A stretch of 64,000 bases of DNA from Vicingaceae bacterium (lineage in GTDB: Bacteria > Bacteroidota > Bacteroidia > Flavobacteriales_E > Vicingaceae), in the NCBI GenBank assembly GCA_019429185.1, contig JAHYJH010000002.1:21305-85304 (forward strand), written 5' to 3'. Positions 49,860 through 57,708 of the stretch are shown here, piece after piece; the stretch's first letter is position 1; every line of letters begins with the position of its first letter. The notes under the pieces are model-generated. The model was given only the letters and a program-made list of their open reading frames with translations. It was not told where the DNA came from and did no database searches. A program made the position numbers and the translations under genes.

Positions 49860-50505
49860 CTTCAATTTTATTAATGTAGTTGTTAATTTCAGATATTTTC
49901 CAATACCCTCCTTTGGCTGGACCAATTCGTTTTAGTACGCCTTGTGTTTTTAATTTTTCAATGTCTCTTTTTATAGTTTTATGAGTAACTCCTATTTTTT
50001 TTGACAATTCTAACATGGAAACATGCGTGTCTTTTTTAATTAATTGAACAATTAAATGAAGTCTTTTTTTTGGGACATTTTTTGGGACATTTTCTGGGAC
50101 ATTTTGAGTAGTAAGGTTCTTGTTTTTTGCAAAAACAGTTACCACAAATCCATTAGATTGATTTTTGAATGTGGGCTTGGGTAACTTTGCTTCCTTGAAA
50201 TAATTAATAATTCGCAGTATTCCAGAGCCGTATTTTTCAATAAGCCCCATACTTCTAAAAATATCTACATCAGGGATAAGTGTTGGGGCTGTTTTTTGTT
50301 TAATTTCATTTATCCAGTTTTGTACGGTTTCTTCATTTAAGGTAGTGCCAACAATAGCACCATCATTGGAAACACCGATTAATACCTTTCCACCTTTAGC
50401 ATTTGCAAAAGCCACTATGGTTTCTATCGCTTCATTACAAAAATTCGTTTTAAATTCTACTATCGAACTTTCTCCTGCTGATATGGTATTTATTAAGTTA
50501 ATCAT
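49849..50505 (-). CDS. Short Schlafen/AlbA_2-type protein with internal deletion
   Basis: 218 residues, a paralogue of the gene at 46533-47957. Residues 1-75 are an AlbA_2 N-terminus (GESSIVEFKTNF, FANAKGGKVLIGVSNDG); the frame then jumps directly to the IEKYGSGILRI segment that in the long paralogue lies about 230 residues later, and continues through a NVPENVPKNVPKK linker into a winged helix (LSKKIGVTHKTIKRDIEKL). The central ATPase-like and HRDY region is gone, yet the frame is intact. It may be a functional mini-version or a decaying copy. Confidence 0.75.
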   Translation of the reverse strand: MINLINTISAGESSIVEFKTNFCNEAIETIVAFANAKGGKVLIGVSNDGAIVGTTLNEETVQNWINEIKQKTAPTLIPDVDIFRSMGLIEKYGSGILRIINYFKEAKLPKPTFKNQSNGFVVTVFAKNKNLTTQNVPENVPKNVPKKRLHLIVQLIKKDTHVSMLELSKKIGVTHKTIKRDIEKLKTQGVLKRIGPAKGGYWKISEINNYINKIEDDK

Positions 50506-50555
50506 TAAGTGGGGTTAAAATTTAAGGGAATTTTTTTATATCTATCATGGGGTTT

Positions 50556-50676
50556 AGTTTTTCTTCCAATTCCAACACCAACGCTCCTCGGTTGGTTAGC
50601 CATTGATTATCCCATATACGTTGCACTTGTGCCTGATATTCTTCAATAGGAGGGAAGAAAGTTTTGGTTACGGTAA
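50556..50676 (-). pseudogene. Aminotransferase 5' fragment (diverged duplicate)
   Basis: 121 bases about 90 percent identical to 49711-49831 in the functional aminotransferase; it encodes TVTKTFFPPIEEYQ, then WLTNRGALVLELEEKL, and has no start codon. By my hand count there are about 12 differences, most of them silent, so the two copies diverged as coding sequences before being brought together. It begins nine bases after the FkbM gene stop. Confidence 0.8.
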
Positions 50677-50684
50677 TTATTTAT

Positions 50685-51449
50685 TTAATTTTTCCAATCG
50701 AAAGTATCAAAAAATCCATTTTTTTTTATAAATGCAAATTCTGCTAACCAAAGAGCTTGGGACTTAAATGGTCTATTTAAATCAGTCATTTCAAAAACTT
50801 TATAGCCTTTATTATCCATATAATTAATAACAGTTTTAATATCATTTGGCATTCTTTTATTATTAATAGCTACTTCTACTAAAAATAGTTCTGTTTTATC
50901 AAATAAATCACTTGCACCATCTAATACTTCTAAATCTAGTCCTTCAGCATCAATTTTTACTATTTCAGGTATTGTATTTCCATTTTCTTTAACAATTTCA
51001 TTTAATGTTTTTATAGGTATATCAATTTGTACAAAATCTCTTTCCTTGGCTTCTTTTTCTGAAAAATTAAATGATGAACTATCATCTCGATCGGAGTTAA
51101 TTGTAAACTTAAAAGTTCCATTTTCTTTGCCAGCTCCTATAGGTAAATAAACCGTTTTAGCATCAAGTAAGTCTTCAAATGAGTTTTTTAACCAATTCTG
51201 TGGTTCTATAAGAATGTAACTAGCTTCAGGAAATTCTTTTTTCCATAAACGAGTCCATGTTCCGTGATTAGCTCCTACATCAATAATTAGGTTTATTTCA
51301 AAATTCTTTGATTTGATTAATTTAATTAAATTAAGTAACAAATAATTTTTTTCATAGATATTATAATTATTTGCCTTTATCACAAAACCTAATTTTTTAT
51401 TTAAAGGCGTAAGTAATTTTATAAGTATTTTTTTTAGTTTATTTTTCAT
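50685..51449 (-). CDS. FkbM-family methyltransferase
   Basis: 254 residues. SAM-binding motif I is NLIIDVGANHGTWTRLWKK, followed by ASYILIEPQNW and the FkbM C-terminal IVKIDAEGLDLEVLDGA. Presumed sugar O-methyltransferase of the polysaccharide pathway. It differs clearly from the FkbM protein at 35269, so the two probably act on different positions. Followed directly by the aminotransferase scar. Confidence 0.9.
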   Translation of the reverse strand: MKNKLKKILIKLLTPLNKKLGFVIKANNYNIYEKNYLLLNLIKLIKSKNFEINLIIDVGANHGTWTRLWKKEFPEASYILIEPQNWLKNSFEDLLDAKTVYLPIGAGKENGTFKFTINSDRDDSSSFNFSEKEAKERDFVQIDIPIKTLNEIVKENGNTIPEIVKIDAEGLDLEVLDGASDLFDKTELFLVEVAINNKRMPNDIKTVINYMDNKGYKVFEMTDLNRPFKSQALWLAEFAFIKKNGFFDTFDWKN

Positions 51450-51472
51450 GTATCATAATGTTTAAAGTATTT

Positions 51473-52744
51473 TCAATTGTTTTCGATACTCCATTCGAAT
51501 ATCGGTTTTATTATTCCTGGTTCTTTTCCCATCCATGACCCGAGAGGTCTTAGCCCCTCTTGTATATTAAATGAAATGATATCCTTTTCTAAAAATATAG
51601 TCTCACGTGAATCTTTAATTAAATAGGCATCTAAATAATAGGAACCTATATTCAAAAAACCTTTTGGAAACTTACATATTAATCGATTTAAGTTCTTTTT
51701 TAGTTTTATTTTATTTTTTTTATGAGAAAAGGTAAAAATTGGTTCGCCAGACTCATTTTTTAGAACATAGGTAAGTTGCAAAGATTCTTCATTTTTAAAA
51801 ATATGTAATACCGTTTCTACAGAAATTTCATCATATTCTGTTAGTGGCTCTATAGTAGTTTTATCAGTGGCACTTATTCTAATTTCTTTAAATGAAAAAA
51901 GTTCATGGTCAAATTCATTGTTAAATTGTTTTAAATTTAAATTTTGCGAGCTGCCCAGCAAATATTTGGATACCGTTAAATCAACGTCTCCCATAAATTC
52001 AATATGACCGTTTACTAGTAAAATACCTTTATTACAAAAACTTTTAACACTTGCCATATTATGACTTACAAAAAGCACGGTTCTACCGCCTCCAGCAGAA
52101 ATGTCTTTCATTTTGCCTATGGCTTTTTTCTGAAATTCGGCATCGCCAACTGCCAATACTTCATCAACAATTAAAATTTCTGGCTCTAAAAAAGCAGCAA
52201 CAGCAAAACCTAAGCGTACACGCATACCTGATGAAAAACGTTTTAAAGGTGTGTCAATATACAATTGGCATCCTGCAAAATCTATTATTTCATCAAACTT
52301 GGCTTTAATTTCTTTTTTGGTCATACCTAAAATGGCTCCATTCAGAAAAATGTTTTCTCGGGCAGTCATTTCAGGATGCATACCAGTTCCTACTTCTAAT
52401 AAAGAAGCTATTCTTCCTTTAGCTTTTATCGTTCCTGTTGTAGGAGCTGTAATTTGTGATATCAATTTTAATAAGGTAGATTTTCCTGCTCCATTTCTGC
52501 CAATAATACCCAATACTTCACCTTGTTCCACTTCAAAGTTAATGTCTTTTAATGCCCACACATAATCACTCTCAGCACTTACCGTTCTGTCGTTGGTTTG
52601 TCCAACAATAGAATAAGGGTCTTCTTTTCCTCTAATTTTAGCATAAAAGCGATTCAGGTCGTGGCTTAGTGTACCCGTACCTATCTCACCCAAACGATAT
52701 TGTTTGGATAAATTCTCTACTTTTATGGCTATGTTTTTTTTCAT
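51473..52744 (-). CDS. wzt: Polysaccharide ABC exporter ATP-binding protein, Wzt type
   Basis: 423 residues from ATG 52744 (MKKNIAIKVENLSKQY); the longer frame up to 52849 starts within a repeat and is rejected. ABC ATPase: Walker A GIIGRNGAGKSTLLKL, signature LKRFSSGMRVRLGFA, Walker B PEILIVDEVLAVGD, H-loop VLFVSHN. A C-terminal beta-rich Wzt_C-like domain (about 280-420) probably binds the polymer's end. It powers export of finished polysaccharide across the inner membrane with the permease encoded just upstream. Confidence 0.92.
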   Translation of the reverse strand: MKKNIAIKVENLSKQYRLGEIGTGTLSHDLNRFYAKIRGKEDPYSIVGQTNDRTVSAESDYVWALKDINFEVEQGEVLGIIGRNGAGKSTLLKLISQITAPTTGTIKAKGRIASLLEVGTGMHPEMTARENIFLNGAILGMTKKEIKAKFDEIIDFAGCQLYIDTPLKRFSSGMRVRLGFAVAAFLEPEILIVDEVLAVGDAEFQKKAIGKMKDISAGGGRTVLFVSHNMASVKSFCNKGILLVNGHIEFMGDVDLTVSKYLLGSSQNLNLKQFNNEFDHELFSFKEIRISATDKTTIEPLTEYDEISVETVLHIFKNEESLQLTYVLKNESGEPIFTFSHKKNKIKLKKNLNRLICKFPKGFLNIGSYYLDAYLIKDSRETIFLEKDIISFNIQEGLRPLGSWMGKEPGIIKPIFEWSIENN

Positions 52745-52816
52745 GTGTTTTTTTATTACATTTTCACCTACATTGTCCAACTTAACCGTCATTGAAAACG
52801 AAACGCTTTTTGTTGT

Positions 52817-52917
52817 CGTCATTGCGAATGACCGCAGGGAATGAAGCAATCTGTCCTTCGTTTAAGCAGATTGCTTCGGTTGCCCACCTATTTTCCATTC
52901 CCTACCTTGCAATGACG
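52817..52917. repeat. GTCATTGCGA inverted repeat, copy 3
   Basis: A single complete pair: CGTCATTGCGA...GAAGCAATCTG, a short centre, then CAGATTGCTTCGG...TTGCAATGACG. It separates the exporter permease from the ATPase gene and supplies the false upstream start of the latter. Confidence 0.85.
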
Positions 52918-52944
52918 GTTAGGATTAAACTTCCGACTCCAAAT

Positions 52945-53787
52945 CTACACGGTATCCATAAACTTTTGTTCGGTTTTGTTAAAAATAAGTACACCAAAAA
53001 CTAGTGTAAATAAAGTAAATACGCAAGCATATAGCAAACCGTTGGTAGAAAATTGTCCGCTTCCTAAAAAAATGGTTTTAAATGTTTCAATAATATGGGT
53101 AATAGGATTCAGTTTTATCCAAAATTGATAGTTTTCGGGGATGGTGCTTAAGGGGTAAATAATAGGCGTGGCATACATTAGCAACTGTACGCCAAATTGA
53201 ATTAAAAACTTTAAATCTTTGTACTTGGTGGTTAAGGAACTGAAAATTAGTCCAAATCCTAAGCCTAAACCAGCCATTAAGAGTAACAATAAAGGGAGTA
53301 ATATAATAAGGTAGGAAGGTTGAATAACAGTTGAGCTATACAAAAAGTAAAGGTAAAGGGCTAAGAAAAGTAAAAACTGAATAACAAATTTTATCAAGGC
53401 AGAAATTACTTTAGATAAAGGTACTATTAAACGAGGGAAAAATACTTTTCCAAATAAATTAGCATTTTGAGTAAACGTATCGGCAGTTTGGTTAAAACTT
53501 TCAGCAAAATAATTCCACATTACTATCCCGGCAAGATAGAACAAAGGTTGAGGAATACCATCTGTAGAAATTTTAGCAATGTTTCCAAAAACAAATACAT
53601 AAATTACCATGGTCAATATAGGTTGAACAAAAAACCATATAGGTCCCAAAATAGTTTGTTTGTAAATGGTAACCACATCACGTTTTACAAACAAAAACAG
53701 CAAGTCTTTGTATTTGTAAAGTTGTTTAAGATTGATGTCAAAAACACTTCTTTTGGGTTGAATGATGATGTCCCATTGGTTGTTCAT
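52945..53787 (-). CDS. wzm: Polysaccharide ABC exporter permease, Wzm type
   Basis: 280 residues with six membrane segments. N-terminal KRDVVTIYKQTILGPIWFFVQP and the following VYVFVFGNIAKI-type region match ABC-2 permeases of O-antigen and capsule exporters. Works with the ATPase at 51473-52744; an approximately 200-base gap with a repeat lies between them. Twenty bases downstream of the tyrosine-kinase gene, so in the same unit. Confidence 0.92.
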   Translation of the reverse strand: MNNQWDIIIQPKRSVFDINLKQLYKYKDLLFLFVKRDVVTIYKQTILGPIWFFVQPILTMVIYVFVFGNIAKISTDGIPQPLFYLAGIVMWNYFAESFNQTADTFTQNANLFGKVFFPRLIVPLSKVISALIKFVIQFLLFLALYLYFLYSSTVIQPSYLIILLPLLLLLMAGLGLGFGLIFSSLTTKYKDLKFLIQFGVQLLMYATPIIYPLSTIPENYQFWIKLNPITHIIETFKTIFLGSGQFSTNGLLYACVFTLFTLVFGVLIFNKTEQKFMDTV

Positions 53788-53802
53788 ACTTATTTAATTT
53801 GC

Positions 53803-56172
53803 TTATGATTTTTTTAAAAATGAAAAAATTCCTTTTTTAAGCGAGTGTTCTTCGTCATAGTAACCATATCCGTATCCGTATCCGTATCCATACCCATAAC
53901 CATAACCACCATAAAATGTTTTTTTAAATTCAATGTCATTTACAATAATTCCTAGCTTGTTTTTATCTACAGACAGTTCATTAATAATTTTGTCAAAATT
54001 GGCTTTAATGGTATAGCGTTGACGGACCACATAAAGCATAATATCGGTATAGTCGATTAATAAACGGGCATCAGAAACCAATCCAATAGGAGAGGTGTCA
54101 AGAATAATACGTTCGTACTTGCCTTTTAATAATTGGATAAGTTGAATAAATTCGGGAGAAGAAAGCAATTCCGAGGGATTAGGGGGAACAGGACCAGAAG
54201 CGATTAAATCAAGCAATTCAAAATCTGTTGATTGCACAATTTCTTCATAAGAAGCTTTGCCAATAAGGTAGTTACTCAAGCCAATTTTGTTTTGGCGTTT
54301 AAAATCTTTGTGTATTTTCGGTTTTCGTAAATCGGCACCAATAATTACGGTTTTTTTACCTTGTAGGGCATAAGCCGATGCTAAGTTGGCAGAACAAAAG
54401 GTTTTTCCCTCACCACTAACGGTAGAGGTTAATAAAATGGTTTTGGCTTCTTCTGTTCTAGATAAATAGCGGATATTGGTACGTATGGTTCTAAAAGCTT
54501 CGGCTATTACCGATTTAGGTTGATCTAACAATACTAAGGTAATTTCTTTATTATTTCTTGGAATGCTTCCTAAAATAGGTAAACTGGTAATGGAGGTAAT
54601 GTCTGTTCTGTCAATAATCTTGTTGTTAAAAAATTCGATTACAACAATGATGAAAATTCCTAGTATTAAAAAAAGTAAGATGTATTTTTGGTAATAAGAG
54701 CTAGAAGGAGGGCTTACCTTATAAACCCGATAAGGAGTTGCGTAATCTAACACACGAGCATTAGGTATGCTCGAAGCTTTGGCAATTTCTGCCGCTTGTT
54801 TTTTTGATAACAATTCGGTGTATAAGCTGCTTTGAAGTTTGTAATCTCTATAGGCTATGGTATATTCTCTTTCGGCTTCGGGTATGTTCATCAATTGCTG
54901 ATTAATCATTTCAATTTGATTTTTTAAAATGCTCAAATCATTCAAGTCTTTAGATTTTCTGGCAACTAAGTTTTCTAATAAAATTTGTTTTAAGGTAATA
55001 ATTTCTTTTGAAAGAATATTCATTTTAGTACTGGTAGATTCAGCATAATACGAGAGACTTTCCTTATCGGAATACTTTTCAATCAATTGGTTCATTAACT
55101 TGTAAAGCACACTGGAACTATTAATAAAGTAAGGAATTATAAGCCCTTTAGCGTCATCATTGTTTTTTATGTAGTCATAAGTTTGGTCGTAAAAATTAAC
55201 GGTAAACTCTAATTCCATTTTCTTTATTTCCAATTCATTTATTTCCTTAATGGCGGTAATGTCTTTAATATCTATTCTACCAATATTCATCCTTTCTTGG
55301 AATTGTTTTAATTTGTTTTCTGCAATGTAAAGGGCATCAGCAATTACATCAATACGGTCATCAACAAATTCAATGGTATTAATAGCCGTTTGATTTCGTT
55401 CTTCCAACCCACTTTTAATATACGTATCCATAATGTTGTTTAAAACATCCATTTCTTTGTTGTATGTATTACCTTTTAAAGACATGATAAGAATAGAAGA
55501 TTCTTCGTCTTCAGGAGATATACCTATACTATTTTGATAGTAGCGTGCTAAATTCTCAGTATTATTAAATTGAAACATGAAAGTTTTAGAAAGAAGTTCC
55601 TCGTAAAATCGAGGCAATTTTATTTTAACAGCATTTCCATTTAGGTTAATTTGTTTGTTTAGTGTATATGTTTTCCCTTTATCATTTTCAAAATTATCGA
55701 TAGAAAGAGAGAATTGATGTGCGTCTAAAAATTTTAAATAATACCTTCTATTATAAATGTTTTTATCAATTAGATTTTCATAGCTAACCACAAAAGGACT
55801 GGATTTATATAGCTCAGTAGATTTGATGTTACCTATATCATAATAAGAAATGCGTAACTCAGGCATGCTATTTACTACTTTTAACATGAGCGGAAAAGTA
55901 CGTATGATGCCAATTTCATTTACCAATCGGTTACGAGAAGAAACTAATTCCATTCCTGGTAAAAAATATTCTTGCCCCCAAGAGGCATATTCATCTTTTA
56001 CCAACACACGTCCATTAACTTCGTAGTTAGGAACATCATAGCGGGCATAGTAATAACCAACTACCACGCCAATAATGATAGTAATTAAAGGAATGTACCA
56101 ATAACGCAACCCTTTAAAAAGATAGACTTTTATTAAATCGAAATTAATACCTGTTTGCTCGTTGTTTGTCAT
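53803..56172 (-). CDS. wzc: Wzc-like polysaccharide co-polymerase and tyrosine autokinase
   Basis: 789 residues. An N-terminal Wzz-type domain is bounded by membrane helices near 20-40 and 495-515, with a long periplasmic coiled coil between (IDVIADALYIAENKLKQFQERM). The cytoplasmic BY-kinase has Walker A STVSGEGKTFCSANLA, Walker A' VIIGADLRKPKIH and Walker B ERIILDTSPIGLVSDA. The C-terminus carries a YG repeat (YGGYGYGYGYGYGYG), a tyrosine cluster for autophosphorylation. It controls polymer length and export. Likely first gene of the polysaccharide operon. Confidence 0.93.
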   Translation of the reverse strand: MTNNEQTGINFDLIKVYLFKGLRYWYIPLITIIIGVVVGYYYARYDVPNYEVNGRVLVKDEYASWGQEYFLPGMELVSSRNRLVNEIGIIRTFPLMLKVVNSMPELRISYYDIGNIKSTELYKSSPFVVSYENLIDKNIYNRRYYLKFLDAHQFSLSIDNFENDKGKTYTLNKQINLNGNAVKIKLPRFYEELLSKTFMFQFNNTENLARYYQNSIGISPEDEESSILIMSLKGNTYNKEMDVLNNIMDTYIKSGLEERNQTAINTIEFVDDRIDVIADALYIAENKLKQFQERMNIGRIDIKDITAIKEINELEIKKMELEFTVNFYDQTYDYIKNNDDAKGLIIPYFINSSSVLYKLMNQLIEKYSDKESLSYYAESTSTKMNILSKEIITLKQILLENLVARKSKDLNDLSILKNQIEMINQQLMNIPEAEREYTIAYRDYKLQSSLYTELLSKKQAAEIAKASSIPNARVLDYATPYRVYKVSPPSSSYYQKYILLFLILGIFIIVVIEFFNNKIIDRTDITSITSLPILGSIPRNNKEITLVLLDQPKSVIAEAFRTIRTNIRYLSRTEEAKTILLTSTVSGEGKTFCSANLASAYALQGKKTVIIGADLRKPKIHKDFKRQNKIGLSNYLIGKASYEEIVQSTDFELLDLIASGPVPPNPSELLSSPEFIQLIQLLKGKYERIILDTSPIGLVSDARLLIDYTDIMLYVVRQRYTIKANFDKIINELSVDKNKLGIIVNDIEFKKTFYGGYGYGYGYGYGYGYGYYDEEHSLKKGIFSFLKKS
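53864..53910. repeat. Hexanucleotide repeat encoding the YG tail of Wzc
   Basis: About seven tandem six-base units (CCGTAT and variants CCATAC/CCATAA on the plus strand) encode alternating Gly-Tyr residues. Unit number could change by slippage and so alter the number of phosphorylatable tyrosines. Confidence 0.75.
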
Positions 56173-56193
56173 TGATTTTTATTCAAATGGGGG

Positions 56194-56201
56194 CAAATAT
56201 C
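56194..56201 (-). promoter_or_regulatory. Possible -7 box of the polysaccharide operon
   Basis: GATATTTG on the minus strand, 7/8 match to TAnnTTTG, 21 bases before the wzc start. It could be the main promoter of the locus. Confidence 0.35.
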
Positions 56202-56270
56202 GTGAAATAGTTTAGTTTTTAACATAAAAAAAGAACTTAAATTAATAAACAAATTAAGTAGAATATTTAA

Positions 56271-56278
56271 TACTTTTA
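56271..56278 (+). promoter_or_regulatory. Possible -7 box of the exosortase gene
   Basis: TACTTTTA, 7/8 match to TAnnTTTG. Transcription would begin near 56284, two bases after a GTG that opens the longest frame, which supports ATG 56306 as the true start. Confidence 0.4.
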
Positions 56279-56305
56279 CCAGTGAGATACCTCTTTACAT
56301 TTATA

Positions 56306-56821
56306 ATGGATAAAAAACAAAAAATAATACTTTTCTTTTTTTTGAAAGCGATACTAATGTATTTGCTTTGGTTTATACTCTACGAAAAGTGGTTGTTAAA
56401 GGTTGGTTGGGTAGATAAAATTGTGATAGATAATTTGGTAAAAAGCACTGATGTTATATTGCACTGGTTGGGGTATGAAACTTTTGTAGTGGAGTATGCT
56501 ATAGGAATACAAGGTAGTCATGGTGTTTATATAGGAACACCATGTAATGGGTTGGATTTAATGGCTTTGTTTGCCGGTTTTGTTATTATTTTCCATGGTA
56601 GTTGGAAACACAAGTTATGGTTTATACCTTTAGGATTAGTGCTTATCCATTTATTGAATTTATTGCGAGTAATTGCCTTAACCATTATGGCAAAAACTGC
56701 CCCAGAATATTTAGATTTTAATCATAAATATACCTTTACCATTATATTGTATGCATTTGTATTTTTAGGCTGGATGTTGTGGGTAAAATACTTTGCTGTT
56801 AAAAATAATGATTCAAACTGA
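56306..56821 (+). CDS. Exosortase family protein (Bacteroidota type)
   Basis: 171 residues from ATG 56306; a GTG at 56282 would add eight. Membrane transpeptidase-like enzyme that cleaves a C-terminal sorting signal in the inner membrane. The catalytic set is visible: Cys80 in GTPCNGLDLMALF, Arg121 in HLLNLLRVIAL and His140 in FNHKYTFTI, each at a helix end. Short length fits single-domain exosortases of Bacteroidota (XrtX/XrtF-like). Divergent from the polysaccharide operon and followed by a small membrane gene and a PID-CTERM-like protein. Confidence 0.9.
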   Translation: MDKKQKIILFFFLKAILMYLLWFILYEKWLLKVGWVDKIVIDNLVKSTDVILHWLGYETFVVEYAIGIQGSHGVYIGTPCNGLDLMALFAGFVIIFHGSWKHKLWFIPLGLVLIHLLNLLRVIALTIMAKTAPEYLDFNHKYTFTIILYAFVFLGWMLWVKYFAVKNNDSN

Positions 56822-56823
56822 AT

Positions 56824-56985
56824 TGTCATTGCGAATCATAAACATTGGTATTGAGTGTGAGAGCTGAAGCAATCTTTTTGTTTTTAGTACTGATTAAACA
56901 GATTATCAATGCTTTTTTATTGTAAATTTAGGGATTGATGCTCCGTGGTGCTTCGTTTTGTTTCATTTCACTCACAATGATGGAA
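56824..56985. repeat. GTCATTGCGA repeat, decayed copy 4
   Basis: TGTCATTGCGAATC... and GAGCTGAAGCAATCT are preserved on the left; the right half is worn (GCTTCGTTTT...CTCACAATGATGG). It lies between the exosortase and its partner gene. Confidence 0.65.
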
Positions 56986-57089
56986 GGAATAGGTAAACTA
57001 CTTTTTCATAAATAGATAAGAACAAAACCATACAGTATGCTAATGAGTTAAAAATAAATTATTAAAATTGTATAATGAATTTAAATTAA

Positions 57090-57575
57090 GTGAAGCGACA
57101 ATCTAAAAAAATAATAGCCATTATACTAACTCTAATTGTTATGGGCTTAACCTTAATAAGAGAAAACTTGTTTTTGGAAATAAATGCTATACTGACGGGA
57201 GAAAATATAAACAGAGCTAATTTTTATTTGTTTTATGCTTATTTTGCTTCATTTTCCATTCAAAAATTAAGTACATTGAAATGGGTACTAAGTATTGTTT
57301 TTATAGTGGTAATGATAGCAACATCTTATGGAGCATTACATTTTTGGTATGAAAAAAAACAGTACAACAAAATAACGAGTTGGTTTTATTTGGTAATTAT
57401 AGTGGTGTTATTATTTTTAGTTGTTGTTACAAAAGCAACAGGAGTATTTAATGATGCTTATGTTCTGTTGAGAAAAATGATAGGTTTTTTACAATCACCG
57501 CTACCTTTATTCATTTTGTTTAGTATGTATTTTTACTTAAGTAAGTCAGTAGATATACGTAAATTTGAGAAATAA
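57090..57575 (+). CDS. Small membrane protein, probable exosortase partner
   Basis: 161 residues starting at GTG 57090; no nearby in-frame ATG is better. Four hydrophobic membrane segments are visible (IIAIILTLIVMGL, WVLSIVFIVVMIATSYGALHF, WFYLVIIVVLLFLVVVT and PLPLFILFSMYFYL). Length and position immediately after the exosortase match the protein that NCBI names XrtX-associated membrane protein, recalled from memory. No enzymatic motif. It may help present substrate to the exosortase. Confidence 0.65.
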   Translation: MKRQSKKIIAIILTLIVMGLTLIRENLFLEINAILTGENINRANFYLFYAYFASFSIQKLSTLKWVLSIVFIVVMIATSYGALHFWYEKKQYNKITSWFYLVIIVVLLFLVVVTKATGVFNDAYVLLRKMIGFLQSPLPLFILFSMYFYLSKSVDIRKFEK

Positions 57576-57621
57576 GCAAATCAAAAGCAACTATTTTAAA
57601 CTCTAAGTCGTATAATTGTAG

Positions 57622-57629
57622 TAAATTTG
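57622..57629 (+). promoter_or_regulatory. Predicted -7 box of the T9SS protein gene
   Basis: TAAATTTG, full TAnnTTTG match, 79 bases before the ATG, implying a leader of about 70 nucleotides, long for this window. Confidence 0.4.
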
Positions 57630-57708
57630 TTTGGATATATTAAATCATTTAATAACTAAAGATTAACAACGATTTGGTTTCCATTAAATAACACTAAAAC
57701 CTAATATT

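Noticed and set aside
52745..52849. Longer N-terminus of the Wzt-type ATPase
   Set aside because: The added residues overlap repeat-derived sequence; the family start is at 52744.
53467..53808. 113-residue plus-strand frame
   Set aside because: Antisense shadow of the Wzm-type permease.
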